A program made the translations under genes and the position numbers. Positions 36,886 through 46,064 of a stretch of 64,000 nt of DNA are shown here, one piece after another (the stretch's first letter is position 1; each line of letters begins with the position of its first letter). This DNA is from Chakrabartyella piscis (GTDB lineage Bacteria; Bacillota; Clostridia; Lachnospirales; Anaerotignaceae): NCBI GenBank assembly GCA_030067835.1, contig CP092441.1, forward strand, positions 1,240,001 through 1,304,000, given 5' to 3'. The notes below the pieces were generated by a model that made no database searches, had not been told where the DNA came from, and worked only from the letters and a program-made list of their open reading frames with translations.

Positions 36886-36937
36886 GATTTTTCTGGGCTT
36901 TTAGTGTATACTATTCTTAGTGGGTATACTCACTAAG
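36886..36937 (+). promoter_or_regulatory. Transposase promoter with inverted repeat
   Basis: TTGATT (36886-36891), 17 bases and TATACT (~36909-36914) form a promoter. It is followed by CTTAGTG..CACTAAG (36916-36937), a stem that could attenuate or hide the ribosome binding site AAAGGAG just downstream. Confidence 0.6.
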
Positions 36938-36949
36938 AAAGGAGAGCGT

Positions 36950-38647
36950 ATGTACTTTGATTTTACAGTAGAAATACCTGAGAGCAAGGGGAAAATCACA
37001 AGGAAAAAGATAAAAGATGTAACGTACATTAATTATGAATATGACCGAATATATAAACCTGAAAAACAATATACGATTCCGAAACGAACTACAATAGGGA
37101 GACGATGCGAGGAGGATATTGAAAAAATGTATCCCAATGCAAACTATCTAAAATATTTTCCGGATAAAGAACTACCAGATAAAAAGGATCGTAGTAAAAG
37201 AAGTTGTTGTCTTCGGATAGGTTCATATTTGATGATACAGAAGATTATTAAAGACTATGAACTTGATACGATGCTAAAGCGTATCCTTGGTAAAAATGAG
37301 GATCTGTTTTTGGATTTAGTTACATACTCTATTATTGCAGAAAATAACGCAGCACAATATTATCCAGACTACGCTTATAACCATCCGCTCTTTACATCTG
37401 ATATGCATATTTATAGTGATAGTAAAGTATCTGATTTTCTTAGTGAAATCACAATAAATCAAAGTGTTGGATTTCTGAATGAATGGAATGCGTCACGTAA
37501 TCATAGGGAACAGATTTACATATCGTATGATTCTACTAACATGACCTGTCAGGCAGGTGATATAGATTTGGCAGAGTTTGGACATTCGAAAACGGGGGAT
37601 GATAAACCGATTATTAATCATGCTATCGCCTACGATAGAACGAATAGAGAGCCTCTGTTTTGTGAGGATTATCCTGGAAGTATAGTTGACATATCTCAAC
37701 TTCAATACATGCTAGAGAGAGCAAAGGGATATGGATATCGTAAAGTTGGATTTATCTTAGATAGAGGATACTTTAGTAAAGAAAATATTCACTTTATGGA
37801 TAAGAACAACTATGAGTTTGTAATCATGGTAAAGGGAATGAAGAAGATTGTACAGCCACTTATCCGTCAACATTTAGGTGAGTTTGAAGAAGATAGAAAG
37901 ACAAGTATTCGAAAATACAAAGTGAATGGAATTACAATAAAAGATTTTTTGTATCCATCTGATGAAAAAGAACGATATTTTCATATTTACTATAGTACTA
38001 AGAAACATCTTATGGAAAGAGAACTATTGGAAAACAAAATAGATCAAATGGCACGAACACTGAAAAAGATGGAAGGAAAGCCTGTAACTATAGCAAAGAG
38101 TTTCGAGAAATATTTCGATTTAATTTACCACCATCCAGGACAAGAGGATGAACGATTTACAGTAGCAAGAGAAAAAACAGATATAGTCAGTGATGAAATG
38201 CGTATGTGTGGGTATTTTTGTATTATTACATCTAAGAAGATGTCAGCGAAAGATGCATTAGAATTATATAAAAGTAGGGATAATTCAGAAAAACTATTTA
38301 GTGCTGAGAAGTCATTCCTAGGAAATCGAGGGCTTCGTGTGCAATCGGACGAATCAGCTGAGACGAAGCTTTTCATTGCATTTGTGGCATTAATTATACG
38401 TAGCAAGATTTATACTAGCCTCAAAGATGCTGAGGAAGAAAGTGAAACGAAACATAATTTCATGACAGTCCCAGCCGCATTAAAAGAACTGGAAAAGATT
38501 GAGATGACAAGGCACTTAGATAATTGCTATCGTCTAGATCACGCAGTAACAAAAACACAAAAAACGATTTTAAAGGCATTTGGAATTGATGCGAATTATA
38601 TCAAAAGAAAATCAGAAGAAATAGGAGCTGTTTTGGCAGAGTCATAG
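36950..38647 (+). CDS. IS1634-family DDE transposase
   Basis: This ~565-residue transposase starts at ATG 36950 (AAAGGAG ribosome binding site). The catalytic Asp residues lie in YISYDSTN (~194) and FILDRGYF (~272), and the Glu in the YKSRDNSEKLFSAEKSFL block, with the long insertion between D2 and E typical of IS1634/IS4-like enzymes. The frame is intact. Confidence 0.87.
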   Translation: MYFDFTVEIPESKGKITRKKIKDVTYINYEYDRIYKPEKQYTIPKRTTIGRRCEEDIEKMYPNANYLKYFPDKELPDKKDRSKRSCCLRIGSYLMIQKIIKDYELDTMLKRILGKNEDLFLDLVTYSIIAENNAAQYYPDYAYNHPLFTSDMHIYSDSKVSDFLSEITINQSVGFLNEWNASRNHREQIYISYDSTNMTCQAGDIDLAEFGHSKTGDDKPIINHAIAYDRTNREPLFCEDYPGSIVDISQLQYMLERAKGYGYRKVGFILDRGYFSKENIHFMDKNNYEFVIMVKGMKKIVQPLIRQHLGEFEEDRKTSIRKYKVNGITIKDFLYPSDEKERYFHIYYSTKKHLMERELLENKIDQMARTLKKMEGKPVTIAKSFEKYFDLIYHHPGQEDERFTVAREKTDIVSDEMRMCGYFCIITSKKMSAKDALELYKSRDNSEKLFSAEKSFLGNRGLRVQSDESAETKLFIAFVALIIRSKIYTSLKDAEEESETKHNFMTVPAALKELEKIEMTRHLDNCYRLDHAVTKTQKTILKAFGIDANYIKRKSEEIGAVLAES

Positions 38648-38660
38648 GAGGATTAGAGAA

Positions 38661-38870
38661 ATGGGAAGACGTAGTATATCGATAGATGAAAAGATAGAAC
38701 GAGCTAAAGAACATGTATTCAAATGTAAAGATAAATATGATGAAGCACTAGCAGAGTTAGTTGCATTGCAGGAGAAGAAAAGTGATCTGCAAAAACAAGA
38801 GTTACTGGAAGCTATGGAGAATAGCACACGAAGTTACGAGGACATTTTGAAGTTTCTTGAAGGTAAATAA
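38661..38870 (+). CDS. Small coiled-coil passenger protein of the IS
   Basis: This 69-residue charged helical protein begins MGRRSISIDEKIERAKEHV and is followed by a coiled coil. It lies 13 bases after the transposase and before the IS terminator, so it is co-transcribed. The function is unknown; it may help DNA binding or regulation of transposition. Confidence 0.6.
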   Translation: MGRRSISIDEKIERAKEHVFKCKDKYDEALAELVALQEKKSDLQKQELLEAMENSTRSYEDILKFLEGK

Positions 38871-38872
38871 AC

Positions 38873-38912
38873 ATTAGGTCTGGGACGATTTTGTAAACGT
38901 CCTAGACCTATA
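38873..38912 (+). terminator. Terminator-like hairpin at IS end
   Basis: TAGGTCT-g-GGACG ... CGTCC-t-AGACCTA forms a long stem, but the T-run after it is weak. It closes the transposase operon and separates it from the sugar locus. Confidence 0.65.
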
Positions 38913-38970
38913 AATGTTTTAGTGGGTAAATTTCAGGAAGTTGAGAATGATATTTTGGTGAATGAGTACA

Positions 38971-39040
38971 TTGCAAATCAAAATACAGCATGATAATATA
39001 AATATAAGAAGCGACAAATAAAAAAGATGTAATGACAAAT
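38971..39040 (+). promoter_or_regulatory. Promoter and putative GntR operator of the gmu-like operon
   Basis: TTGCAA (38971-38976), 17 bases and TAATAT (38994-38999) form a promoter starting 23 bases after the IS end. AGATGTAATGACAAAT (39025-39040) recurs almost exactly at 43630-43645 ahead of the fructokinase gene. Its core TGT-N4-ACA is a plausible GntR/HutC operator for the regulator at 44621. Confidence 0.6.
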
Positions 39041-39056
39041 AAAAAGGAGGCGGATT

Positions 39057-40454
39057 ATGGGGTTTCAGTTACCAAAAGATTTCTTTTTTGGCGCTGCAAT
39101 GTCTGGACCACAAACAGAGGGTGCATACAATAAAGGTGGCAAAATAAGAAATGTATGGGATTTGTGGTCTGACGAAAGAATTTCTGATTTTCATAATAGA
39201 GTGGGCAGTTATGTCGGTAATAATTTTTATGAAAAATACGAAGAAGATTTCAAAAGTTTCAAGGATTTGCAATTGGATTCTGTGAGAACATCCATGCAAT
39301 GGAGCAGGCTTTTGGATGAAAATGAGAACATCAACATGGAAGGTGTGGAGTTCTACAACAAAGTCATCCAAAGTGCAAAAAACAACAATATTGAATTGTT
39401 TATGAATTTATATCACTTTGATATGCCAGAGTATTTATACAAAAAGGGTGGTTGGGAAAACAGAGAAACTGTGGAAGCATTTGCAAATTACGCAAAGGCG
39501 GCATTCACCACATTTGGTAAGGAAATTAAATATTGGTTTACATTCAATGAACCAATTGTAGAGCCAGACCAAAGATACAGACATGGCTTGTGGTATCCAT
39601 TTTTGAAAGATGCCAAACGAGGAATGAATGTACAATACAATATTTCTCTTGCACATTGTCTTGCGGTGGGCGAGTTTTACAAAGCGAAGGAAAAAGGTTT
39701 GTTGCATGAAGATGCACAAATTGGTTTGATCAACTGTTTTGCACCTCCATATACAAAAGAAAATCCATCTGCAGAAGATTTGGAAGCTCTTAGGATGGAA
39801 GATGGCATCAACAACAGATGGTGGCTTGATATTGCTGCTAATGGAAAGTTGCCAGAAGATGTGTTTGCAACATTGAAAGAGGTGGATATGCTTCCAGAAA
39901 TGCGTGCGGGAGATTCAGAAATCTTCAAACTAGGCAAGGTGGATTGGTTGGGCTTCAATTATTATCACCCATCCAGAATTCAAGCACCCAAAGAACGGTT
40001 TGATGAAAATGGACATTATAAATTTTCTGACACATATGTCTGGAAAGATGCTAAAATGAATGTATATAGGGGATGGGAAATTTATCCAAAAGGTATTTAT
40101 GATTTTGGTATGAAAATGAAAAATGAATATCCTCATTTGAAATTCTTCATTGCAGAAAATGGTATGGGCGTTGAAAATGAAGGACGATTCAAAAATGAAG
40201 ATGGGGAAATTCAAGATGATTACAGAATTGAATTTGTCACAGAACATTTAGAATGGATTGCAAAATCCATTGAAGATGGGGCGCAGTGTTTGGGCTATCA
40301 TTACTGGGGGTTAATTGACAACTGGTCTTGGAGCAACGGATTTAAAAATAGATATGGATTCATTGAAGTGGATTTAACCAATCAATACAAACGTACCTAT
40401 AAAAAATCGGCACACTGGATCAAAGAGACTATAGAAAACAACAAATCAAATTAA
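39057..40454 (+). CDS. gmuD: GH1 6-phospho-beta-glucosidase (GmuD-like)
   Basis: This 465-residue cytosolic glycoside hydrolase family 1 enzyme cleaves 6-phospho-disaccharides imported by the PTS. The acid/base Glu is in FNEP (~165) and the nucleophile in IAENGMG (~367). The ribosome binding site is AAAGGAGG. It is the first gene of a locus that also encodes PTS EIIC/B/A, ManA, a ROK kinase and a GntR protein, matching the Bacillus gmu content, so the substrate may be a manno- or gluco-oligosaccharide. Cellobiose is an alternative. Confidence 0.88.
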   Translation: MGFQLPKDFFFGAAMSGPQTEGAYNKGGKIRNVWDLWSDERISDFHNRVGSYVGNNFYEKYEEDFKSFKDLQLDSVRTSMQWSRLLDENENINMEGVEFYNKVIQSAKNNNIELFMNLYHFDMPEYLYKKGGWENRETVEAFANYAKAAFTTFGKEIKYWFTFNEPIVEPDQRYRHGLWYPFLKDAKRGMNVQYNISLAHCLAVGEFYKAKEKGLLHEDAQIGLINCFAPPYTKENPSAEDLEALRMEDGINNRWWLDIAANGKLPEDVFATLKEVDMLPEMRAGDSEIFKLGKVDWLGFNYYHPSRIQAPKERFDENGHYKFSDTYVWKDAKMNVYRGWEIYPKGIYDFGMKMKNEYPHLKFFIAENGMGVENEGRFKNEDGEIQDDYRIEFVTEHLEWIAKSIEDGAQCLGYHYWGLIDNWSWSNGFKNRYGFIEVDLTNQYKRTYKKSAHWIKETIENNKSN

Positions 40455-40478
40455 GAGGGGCATGGAAAGGGGAAAGAA

Positions 40479-41783
40479 ATGAAAATCGATTTTGAAAATT
40501 CTAAGTTTGTGGAAAAGTTTACAATGCTTGCAGGGAGATTGGGGAACCAAGTCCACCTAAAAACATTGAGAGATGCATTTGCAACCATTATGCCTTTGTA
40601 TATTTTGGCAGGGATTGCAGTTTTGATCAACAACACTGTTTTGGGTTGGTTGTTTGATGGGGCAACATTGTCTTCTTTGCAATATTGGGGCAACGCAATC
40701 GTCAATGGCACATTGAATATCAGTGGTTTGTTGATTGCACCTTTGGCTGGGTATTATATGGCACAAAACAGAGGGTTTGACAATCCTTTGGCAGCAGCAA
40801 TCTTATCCATGGCAACACTTGTGGTTATGATGCCTGCAACCATTCTTTCTACACCAATCGGTGCAGATGCAGCGGTAGAAATTGGTAGTGTACTTTCTTT
40901 CTCCAACATCGGTACAGGCGGTATGTTTGCTGGTGTTATCATTGGTCTTTTGGCAACAGAATTGTTTGTAAAAATTTCCAGCATTGAAAAATTGAAAATC
41001 AACCTTGGTGATCAAGTGCCACCAGCAGTTGGCAAATCCTTCAATGTTTTGATTCCAATTATCATTATTGTATCTGTTTTCGCAATCATTTCTGCAGTGT
41101 TGTTCAACGTATTTGACACAAACCTTGTATCTATGATTACTTCTTTCATTCAAGAACCTTTGCGTTTGGTGACAACGGGCTTGTGGGGTTGTGTAATTTT
41201 GTATACCTTGGGGAACTTGTTGTGGATTTTCGGTATCCACCAATCTGTAATCTATAGCTCCATTTTGGAACCATTGTTGATCATCAACATGACACAAAAT
41301 ATGGCGGCTTATGCTGCTGGCGAAGCAATTCCAAACATCATCAATGTTGCAATGGTACCTACATTTGGTATGATGGGTGGTTCTGGTTCTACAATCTGCT
41401 TGTTGATTGCAACCTTCCTCATTAGTAAAAATGCAGCTTCTAAGAGTATTTCCAAAATGTCTTTGGGACCTGGCTTATTCAACATCAATGAACCTGTATT
41501 GTTCGGTTATCCAATCGTTTACAACATCGCAATGGCAATTCCATTTGTCCTTGTTCCAGCCCTTGGGATTATCATTTCCTATGTAGCAACAAGCCTTGGT
41601 TGGATCAGTTATTGTGTTGTGCAAGTGCCTTGGACAACACCACCACTTTTGAGTGCATATCTTGCAACAGCAGGTGATTTCAGAGCAGTAATTTTGCAAG
41701 CAATCATCTTGGTATTGGGTGTTTTGATTTATATGCCATTTGTAAAAATCAATGATAATGTTATGAGTAAAGATGCAGAATAA
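40479..41783 (+). CDS. gmuC: PTS EIIC, lactose/cellobiose/gluco-oligomannan family
   Basis: This 434-residue membrane permease of the Lac family of EIIC has about ten hydrophobic segments (for example LYILAGIAVLINN, IIIVSVFAIISAV). The conserved NxNEP-type loop reads GLFNINEPVLFG. It is followed by separate EIIB and EIIA genes, a split PTS as in gmu and cel operons. It imports and phosphorylates the sugar cleaved by the GH1 enzyme. Confidence 0.88.
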   Translation: MKIDFENSKFVEKFTMLAGRLGNQVHLKTLRDAFATIMPLYILAGIAVLINNTVLGWLFDGATLSSLQYWGNAIVNGTLNISGLLIAPLAGYYMAQNRGFDNPLAAAILSMATLVVMMPATILSTPIGADAAVEIGSVLSFSNIGTGGMFAGVIIGLLATELFVKISSIEKLKINLGDQVPPAVGKSFNVLIPIIIIVSVFAIISAVLFNVFDTNLVSMITSFIQEPLRLVTTGLWGCVILYTLGNLLWIFGIHQSVIYSSILEPLLIINMTQNMAAYAAGEAIPNIINVAMVPTFGMMGGSGSTICLLIATFLISKNAASKSISKMSLGPGLFNINEPVLFGYPIVYNIAMAIPFVLVPALGIIISYVATSLGWISYCVVQVPWTTPPLLSAYLATAGDFRAVILQAIILVLGVLIYMPFVKINDNVMSKDAE

Positions 41784-41817
41784 TAGACAAAACTACATAG
41801 AAAAGGAGCGATTTGCA

Positions 41818-42120
41818 ATGAAGAATATTTTACTTGTTTGTAATGCGGGAATGTCCACAAGTATGTTGGTGGCAAAAATGCAAAAGGCAGCTGTGGAAAT
41901 GAATGTGGAAGCTCACATTGAAGCAAAACCTTTGACAGAAGCAAAAATGGGATTGGGCGATGTGGATATTGTGTTGCTTGGACCACAAATCAGATATGAA
42001 AAAGCAAATGTGGAAAAAATTGCTGGCTCCATTCCAGTTTTGCCTATTGATATGCGTGATTATGGTACAATGAATGGCAAAAAGGTTTTGGAAACTGCTT
42101 TGGCAAAAATGGGGGAATGA
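41818..42120 (+). CDS. gmuB: PTS EIIB, lactose/cellobiose family
   Basis: This ~100-residue phosphocarrier begins MKNILLVCNAGMSTSML, with the phosphorylated Cys at residue 8. ATG 41818 has an AAAGGAG ribosome binding site; the longer frame from 41773 is not needed. It transfers phosphate from EIIA to the incoming sugar. Confidence 0.92.
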   Translation: MKNILLVCNAGMSTSMLVAKMQKAAVEMNVEAHIEAKPLTEAKMGLGDVDIVLLGPQIRYEKANVEKIAGSIPVLPIDMRDYGTMNGKKVLETALAKMGE

Positions 42121-42124
42121 TGAT

Positions 42125-42436
42125 ATGGATGAAGAATTGGCAATGATCTGTTTTGGTATCATTTCAAATAGCGGTAGCGCAAAATCTTGTTATATCGAAG
42201 CCATTCAAAAAGCAAAAGAAGGAGATTTTACAGGTGCAGAAACCTTAATGACAGAAGGTGAAAATTGCTTCCATGAAGCACACACTGTGCATTTGGATCT
42301 TATTACAAACGAAGCTTCTGGCGATGGTGTTCTCGCTTCTTTGTTGTTGATTCATGCAGAAGATCAAATGGCAAATGCAGAAATGGCGAAAGTTTTTGCG
42401 GAGGAAATCATCAGCCTATATAAAAAATTGGCATAA
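42125..42436 (+). CDS. gmuA: PTS EIIA, lactose/cellobiose family
   Basis: This 103-residue helical phosphocarrier has its likely phospho-His in LLLIHAEDQM (~77). ATG 42125 starts 4 bases after the EIIB stop. The order IIC-IIB-IIA directly after the GH1 gene supports a single operon, ending at the terminator at 42481. Confidence 0.9.
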   Translation: MDEELAMICFGIISNSGSAKSCYIEAIQKAKEGDFTGAETLMTEGENCFHEAHTVHLDLITNEASGDGVLASLLLIHAEDQMANAEMAKVFAEEIISLYKKLA

Positions 42437-42480
42437 GACATAGTCAAAAAATTGAAAAAATCATTGACACGTTAAGGAGA

Positions 42481-42511
42481 GGCACTAGGGTGTATACCCC
42501 TAGTGCCTTTT
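42481..42511 (+). terminator. Rho-independent terminator after PTS genes
   Basis: GGCACTAGGG (42481-42490) and CCCCTAGTGCC (42497-42507) are followed by TTTT. Some read-through into manA is possible, since no clear new promoter was found in the short gap. Confidence 0.85.
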
Positions 42512-42581
42512 GCGGCAAAAAATAGATAGAAAATGGAGAAAAAACAATAAAAACAACAAAAACAACAAAAAGGAGGGCATT

Positions 42582-43520
42582 ATGGATTTGATTTTTTTGG
42601 AACCTGTATTAAAACATTACATCTGGGGCGGAACCAAACTGAGAGAAGAGTTTCATTACAATGTGGATGGGGATAACATTGGTGAATGTTGGGGTGTTTC
42701 GGCGCACAAAAATGGAGACTGTAATATTTTGGGTATGGAAGGCGAAACACTGAGCAGCCTTTGGAGAAAACGACCAGAATTATTTGGGAAAAGTGCGGAA
42801 GAAACAGCGGAAAATGTATTTCCTTTGCTGATTAAAGTCATTGATGCAAAAAATAATTTGAGCATACAAGTTCATCCAGATGATACTTATGCAAAGATAC
42901 ATGAAAATGGTTCTTTGGGCAAAACAGAATGTTGGTATGTTTTGGATTGCGAGGAAAATGCGGAATTGGTTTTGGGGCATACTGCAACCACAAAAGAAGA
43001 ATTGCAACATATGATTGCAGAAAATAAATGGGAAGAATTGTTGCAGAAGATTCCTGTAAAAAAAGGTGATTTTTTCCAAATTGATCCGGGAACGGTTCAT
43101 GCCATTGGTGGTGGTATCACCTTATTGGAAACACAACAAAATAGTGATATTACATATCGATTGTATGACTATGGTCGATTGCAGAATGGTTTGCCAAGAG
43201 AATTGCATATCGAAAAAAGTGTTGATGTGATTACGGTGCCAGCGGTATCAGGTGCATCTTGTATCATAGATACAAACGGAAAACCAGTCAATGCCCTCAA
43301 CCTTTTGTATGATTGCCCATATTATAAGGTGTTTGCACTGCAAGTGGAAGGCAAGGCAACAATCCAAAAGGAATATCCATATATGATGATGTCTGTGGTT
43401 GAAGGTGAGGGCGAAATCAATGGTGTGTCAATCCAAAAGGGCGAGCATTTTATTTTGACTACAGAGCTGGAAATCGCTGAATTTGTAGGCAATATGACAC
43501 TTGTTGCATCGGTAGAATAA
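42582..43520 (+). CDS. manA: Mannose-6-phosphate isomerase, class I (GmuF/ManA-like)
   Basis: This 312-residue zinc isomerase converts mannose-6-P and fructose-6-P. Metal ligands are visible in SIQVHPDD, GKTECWYVL and GTVHAIGGG, and the size is that of Bacillus ManA/GmuF. ATG 42582 (ribosome binding site AAAGGAGGG) starts the real protein; the frame upstream is an A/C-rich simple repeat. It feeds mannose units from the oligosaccharide into glycolysis. Confidence 0.92.
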   Translation: MDLIFLEPVLKHYIWGGTKLREEFHYNVDGDNIGECWGVSAHKNGDCNILGMEGETLSSLWRKRPELFGKSAEETAENVFPLLIKVIDAKNNLSIQVHPDDTYAKIHENGSLGKTECWYVLDCEENAELVLGHTATTKEELQHMIAENKWEELLQKIPVKKGDFFQIDPGTVHAIGGGITLLETQQNSDITYRLYDYGRLQNGLPRELHIEKSVDVITVPAVSGASCIIDTNGKPVNALNLLYDCPYYKVFALQVEGKATIQKEYPYMMMSVVEGEGEINGVSIQKGEHFILTTELEIAEFVGNMTLVASVE

Positions 43521-43593
43521 GGAAAAATGAAGGGTTTTGACATTTTGCGACTGGTAAGGGTGTATTTTTTTTTGCTTTTTTTATGGATATGTA

Positions 43594-43645
43594 TTGAATT
43601 TATTATAAAAACAGTGTAACATATAGACAAGATGTAATGACATAT
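43594..43645 (+). promoter_or_regulatory. Promoter and GntR-type operator before the ROK kinase gene
   Basis: TTGAAT (43594-43599), 17 bases and TAACAT (43617-43622) form a promoter. AGATGTAATGACATAT (43630-43645) repeats the motif at 39025-39040. A shared operator would tie both transcription units to one regulator. Confidence 0.6.
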
Positions 43646-43718
43646 CGATTAAATTGCAATGCAAATTAAAATACATGCGTGGTCTAAGATGTTGAAGGAA
43701 AGGATTGGTAGACATCGC

Positions 43719-44591
43719 ATGAAAATTGGAGCATTGGAAGCAGGCGGCACAAAAATGGTTTGTGCAATTGGTACAGACCGAGGCGAAATATTAGATAGAA
43801 TTGAAATCAAAACAGAAACACCAGAAGTCACCATGGCAAAAATTATTGATTATTTCAGACAGTTTGATATTGCGGCTCTGGGCGTTGGTTGCTTTGGTCC
43901 CATTGATATCCACAAGGAATCAGAAACATATGGATATATTACAGCAACAACAAAACTTGCGTGGGTCAATTATAATATAGTTGGAACATTGGAAGAAGCC
44001 TTGGGTGTGAAAGTTGGGTTTGATACAGATGTCAATGGTTCTGCTTTGGGCGAAGCCACTTGGGGAATTACACAAGGGATTCAAAATAGTATGTATATCA
44101 CAATTGGAACAGGGATTGGCGCTGGTGTTATTTCAGAAGGACGTTTGTTGCATGGGATGTTGCATCCAGAAACAGGACATATTCAAATGAAACAACATCC
44201 AAAAGATATATTTACAGGATGGTGTCCGTATCATGGAACTTGTTTTGAGGGTATGGCAGCGGGGCCAGCTATTGAAAAACGATGGGGAAAAAAGGCTGTA
44301 GAATTGAGTGATACTATGGAAGTTTGGGAAATGGAAGCATACTATATTGCCCAAGCTCTTGTCAGCTATACTATGATACTTTCCCCAGAACGCATTGTTT
44401 TGGGAGGTGGCGTTATGAAACAAACACAGTTGCTGCCACTCGTTCATGCAGAGTTCAAGCGTCAAATGGCGGGGTACATTCAAACAAAAGAAATTGCAAA
44501 AATAGAAGATTTTATTGTATTGGCAAGTTTGCAAGATGACCAAGGGATTTTGGGAGCTGTGCAATTGGGCGTGGAGGCACTTGCTGTGTGA
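43719..44591 (+). CDS. gmuE: ROK-family fructokinase (GmuE-like)
   Basis: This ~290-residue sugar kinase has the ATP motif GALEAGGTKMVCAIG, DTDVNGSALGE and the ROK signature around IGTGIGAGVI. A zinc site is formed by GMLHPETGHI and CPYHGTCFEG, typical of ScrK/GmuE fructokinases. ATG 43719 is chosen by homology; ATG 43689 is an alternative. It phosphorylates fructose or mannose released in the pathway. Confidence 0.88.
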   Translation: MKIGALEAGGTKMVCAIGTDRGEILDRIEIKTETPEVTMAKIIDYFRQFDIAALGVGCFGPIDIHKESETYGYITATTKLAWVNYNIVGTLEEALGVKVGFDTDVNGSALGEATWGITQGIQNSMYITIGTGIGAGVISEGRLLHGMLHPETGHIQMKQHPKDIFTGWCPYHGTCFEGMAAGPAIEKRWGKKAVELSDTMEVWEMEAYYIAQALVSYTMILSPERIVLGGGVMKQTQLLPLVHAEFKRQMAGYIQTKEIAKIEDFIVLASLQDDQGILGAVQLGVEALAV

Positions 44592-44620
44592 AGTATGCAG
44601 AAAGATAAAAAGTAGGTAGA

Positions 44621-45346
44621 GTGGATATGTTTCGATATGAAGAAATTGCGGAAGATTTGCAAAAGAAAATCAAAGATGGTGTGTATAAGACTTCTGAAAA
44701 ATTGCCTAAGGAATATGAACTGTGCGATCAATATGAAACCAGTAGAACTACAATTCGAGAAGCTATGCAGTTGCTGGAAAACAGGGGGCTGATTTTCAAG
44801 CGCCGAGGCTCTGGTAGTTATGTAAAAAGCATTAGCGAGGAAGAAGAAGTACGCAAAGGTTTCTTACAATCTTCACAATTCAGCGGTTTCACTAAAGATA
44901 TGGGAGAGCAAAAGGTGTCTTCTCAAATTATAGAGTTTGCTGTGGTAAATCCGCCAAGGGAAATTGCGGCAGCTTTGAAAATGTCCGTTGAGGATTTTGC
45001 TTATTATGTTTGTAGAATTCGACTGGTGGATGGTGAACCCTTTGTTGTAGAATATACCTATATGCCCATTCAGGTGATATCTGGCGTAACCAAGGATACG
45101 GTGCAAAAATCCATTTATGCACATATCGAAAATGTACTGCGGTTGAAAATTAGAAGCTGTCATCGAATTGCAAAAGCTATGATGCCAACCGAAAAGGAAA
45201 CAGAATGGTTGGCAATTGATGATGGCAGTGTATGTATTCTGGCTATTGAACAAGTGGCGTATCTGGATGACGGTCGGATTTTTGAATATTCTGTATCTCA
45301 TCATAGATCTGATAAGTTTGAATTGAAAACCATTACAATTCGATAA
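44621..45346 (+). CDS. gmuR: GntR/HutC-family regulator (GmuR-like)
   Basis: This 241-residue protein has a winged HTH at residues ~5-70 (KLPKEYELCDQYETSRTTIR, start of the motif) and a C-terminal UTRA effector domain (VYRIRLV-type core; KSIYAHIENVL). GTG 44621 or ATG 44627 may be the start. It probably represses the locus by binding TGT-N4-ACA sites and releases on a phosphorylated sugar. Confidence 0.87.
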   Translation: MDMFRYEEIAEDLQKKIKDGVYKTSEKLPKEYELCDQYETSRTTIREAMQLLENRGLIFKRRGSGSYVKSISEEEEVRKGFLQSSQFSGFTKDMGEQKVSSQIIEFAVVNPPREIAAALKMSVEDFAYYVCRIRLVDGEPFVVEYTYMPIQVISGVTKDTVQKSIYAHIENVLRLKIRSCHRIAKAMMPTEKETEWLAIDDGSVCILAIEQVAYLDDGRIFEYSVSHHRSDKFELKTITIR

Positions 45347-45360
45347 ATATTGTGGGATTA

Positions 45361-45417
45361 AATACCTCTTATTAGAACAAGCTAAAAACAGCTTGTCCTC
45401 TGATAAGGGGTATTTTT
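45361..45417 (+). terminator. Rho-independent terminator after gmuR
   Basis: An ATACCTCTTAT.. / ..TGATAAGGGGTAT stem with an inner CAAGCT..AGCTTG helix is followed by TTTTT. It marks the end of the sugar locus. Confidence 0.82.
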
Positions 45418-45420
45418 GTA

Positions 45421-46064
45421 TATGGATATATTTTGCAAAGTGAAAGGGAATTTGATTTCTAGTTTTTTATATTACTTAGTCATGGTAGTAGATTATTTTA
45501 TTTGAGAACACTGGATGTAAATTTAATGTTTAAAGGGTTAAGCTAATCAAAAGCTACAATGTCATAAAGCCAATACTTGAGAGTTGATGATAAAGTTGAT
45601 AGACAAAATCGTCGTAGGATAAAATGGGGTGGGTGTGATTCTTTGGAAAGGAGTTATAAGTATTTAAAAGTTACGGAATGAAAAAATTTCACTATCTTTA
45701 TGCAAGTATCTTCTGGGATATTTTAGGAATTTGACAGAACAAAACCCACAGCATAGTTAAAGGTAAGTGTGCTGTGGGTTGGTTTTAAGATTAGGTGAAT
45801 TTTGTGTGGTGGATTGGGATATGGTATTTTAAAATGAATGCTCAGATTCCCTACATAAGGGTTTTATCGTTTATTATAGTTTCCAAAAGTTATGTGTAGT
45901 GGATTGTATTGAACTAAATGTAAGAAGTTTATGGAAATCAAAAGTTTTTGAAATACAACTTAAAAATTCTATTCTACATCTAATTTTTGTTACATATTGG
46001 TATAGCTTATACTTCAAACTTCGAGTATTGTGTGTTTACAAAATAGAAAAGGAGATGAACCCAA
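45421..46064. other. Long intergenic region, ICE left junction zone
   Basis: About 640 bases contain no gene I can support. The one clear structure is a terminator: AACCCACAGCA (45743-45753) with TGCTGTGGGTT (45770-45780) then GGTTTT. The boundary between the sugar locus and the conjugative module must lie here, but no attachment repeat or integrase was found. Confidence 0.6.

Larger units (their letters stand above)
36810..38948 (+). mobile_element. IS1634/IS4-like insertion sequence (~2.1 kb)
   Basis: Terminal inverted repeats: ATTCTCAACTTCCTGAAATTT at the left (36810-36830, first bases shown) and its complement AAATTTCAGGAAGTTGAGAAT ending at 38948 (last bases), with further matching TTTAGTG inside. 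Contents are a DDE transposase, a small coiled-coil gene and a terminator. The left flank is tnpV; the right flank is the gmu-like promoter region, which does not continue tnpV, so the locus was rearranged around it. Confidence 0.85.

Noticed and set aside
40803..41297. 164-residue minus-strand frame inside the EIIC gene
   Set aside because: Cys/His/Gln-rich antisense of a membrane protein; no supporting features.
42541..42575. AACAA/AACAAAAAC simple repeat before manA, considered as a CRISPR or iteron-like array
   Set aside because: It is a short microsatellite-like A/C run with no spacers and no cas genes.
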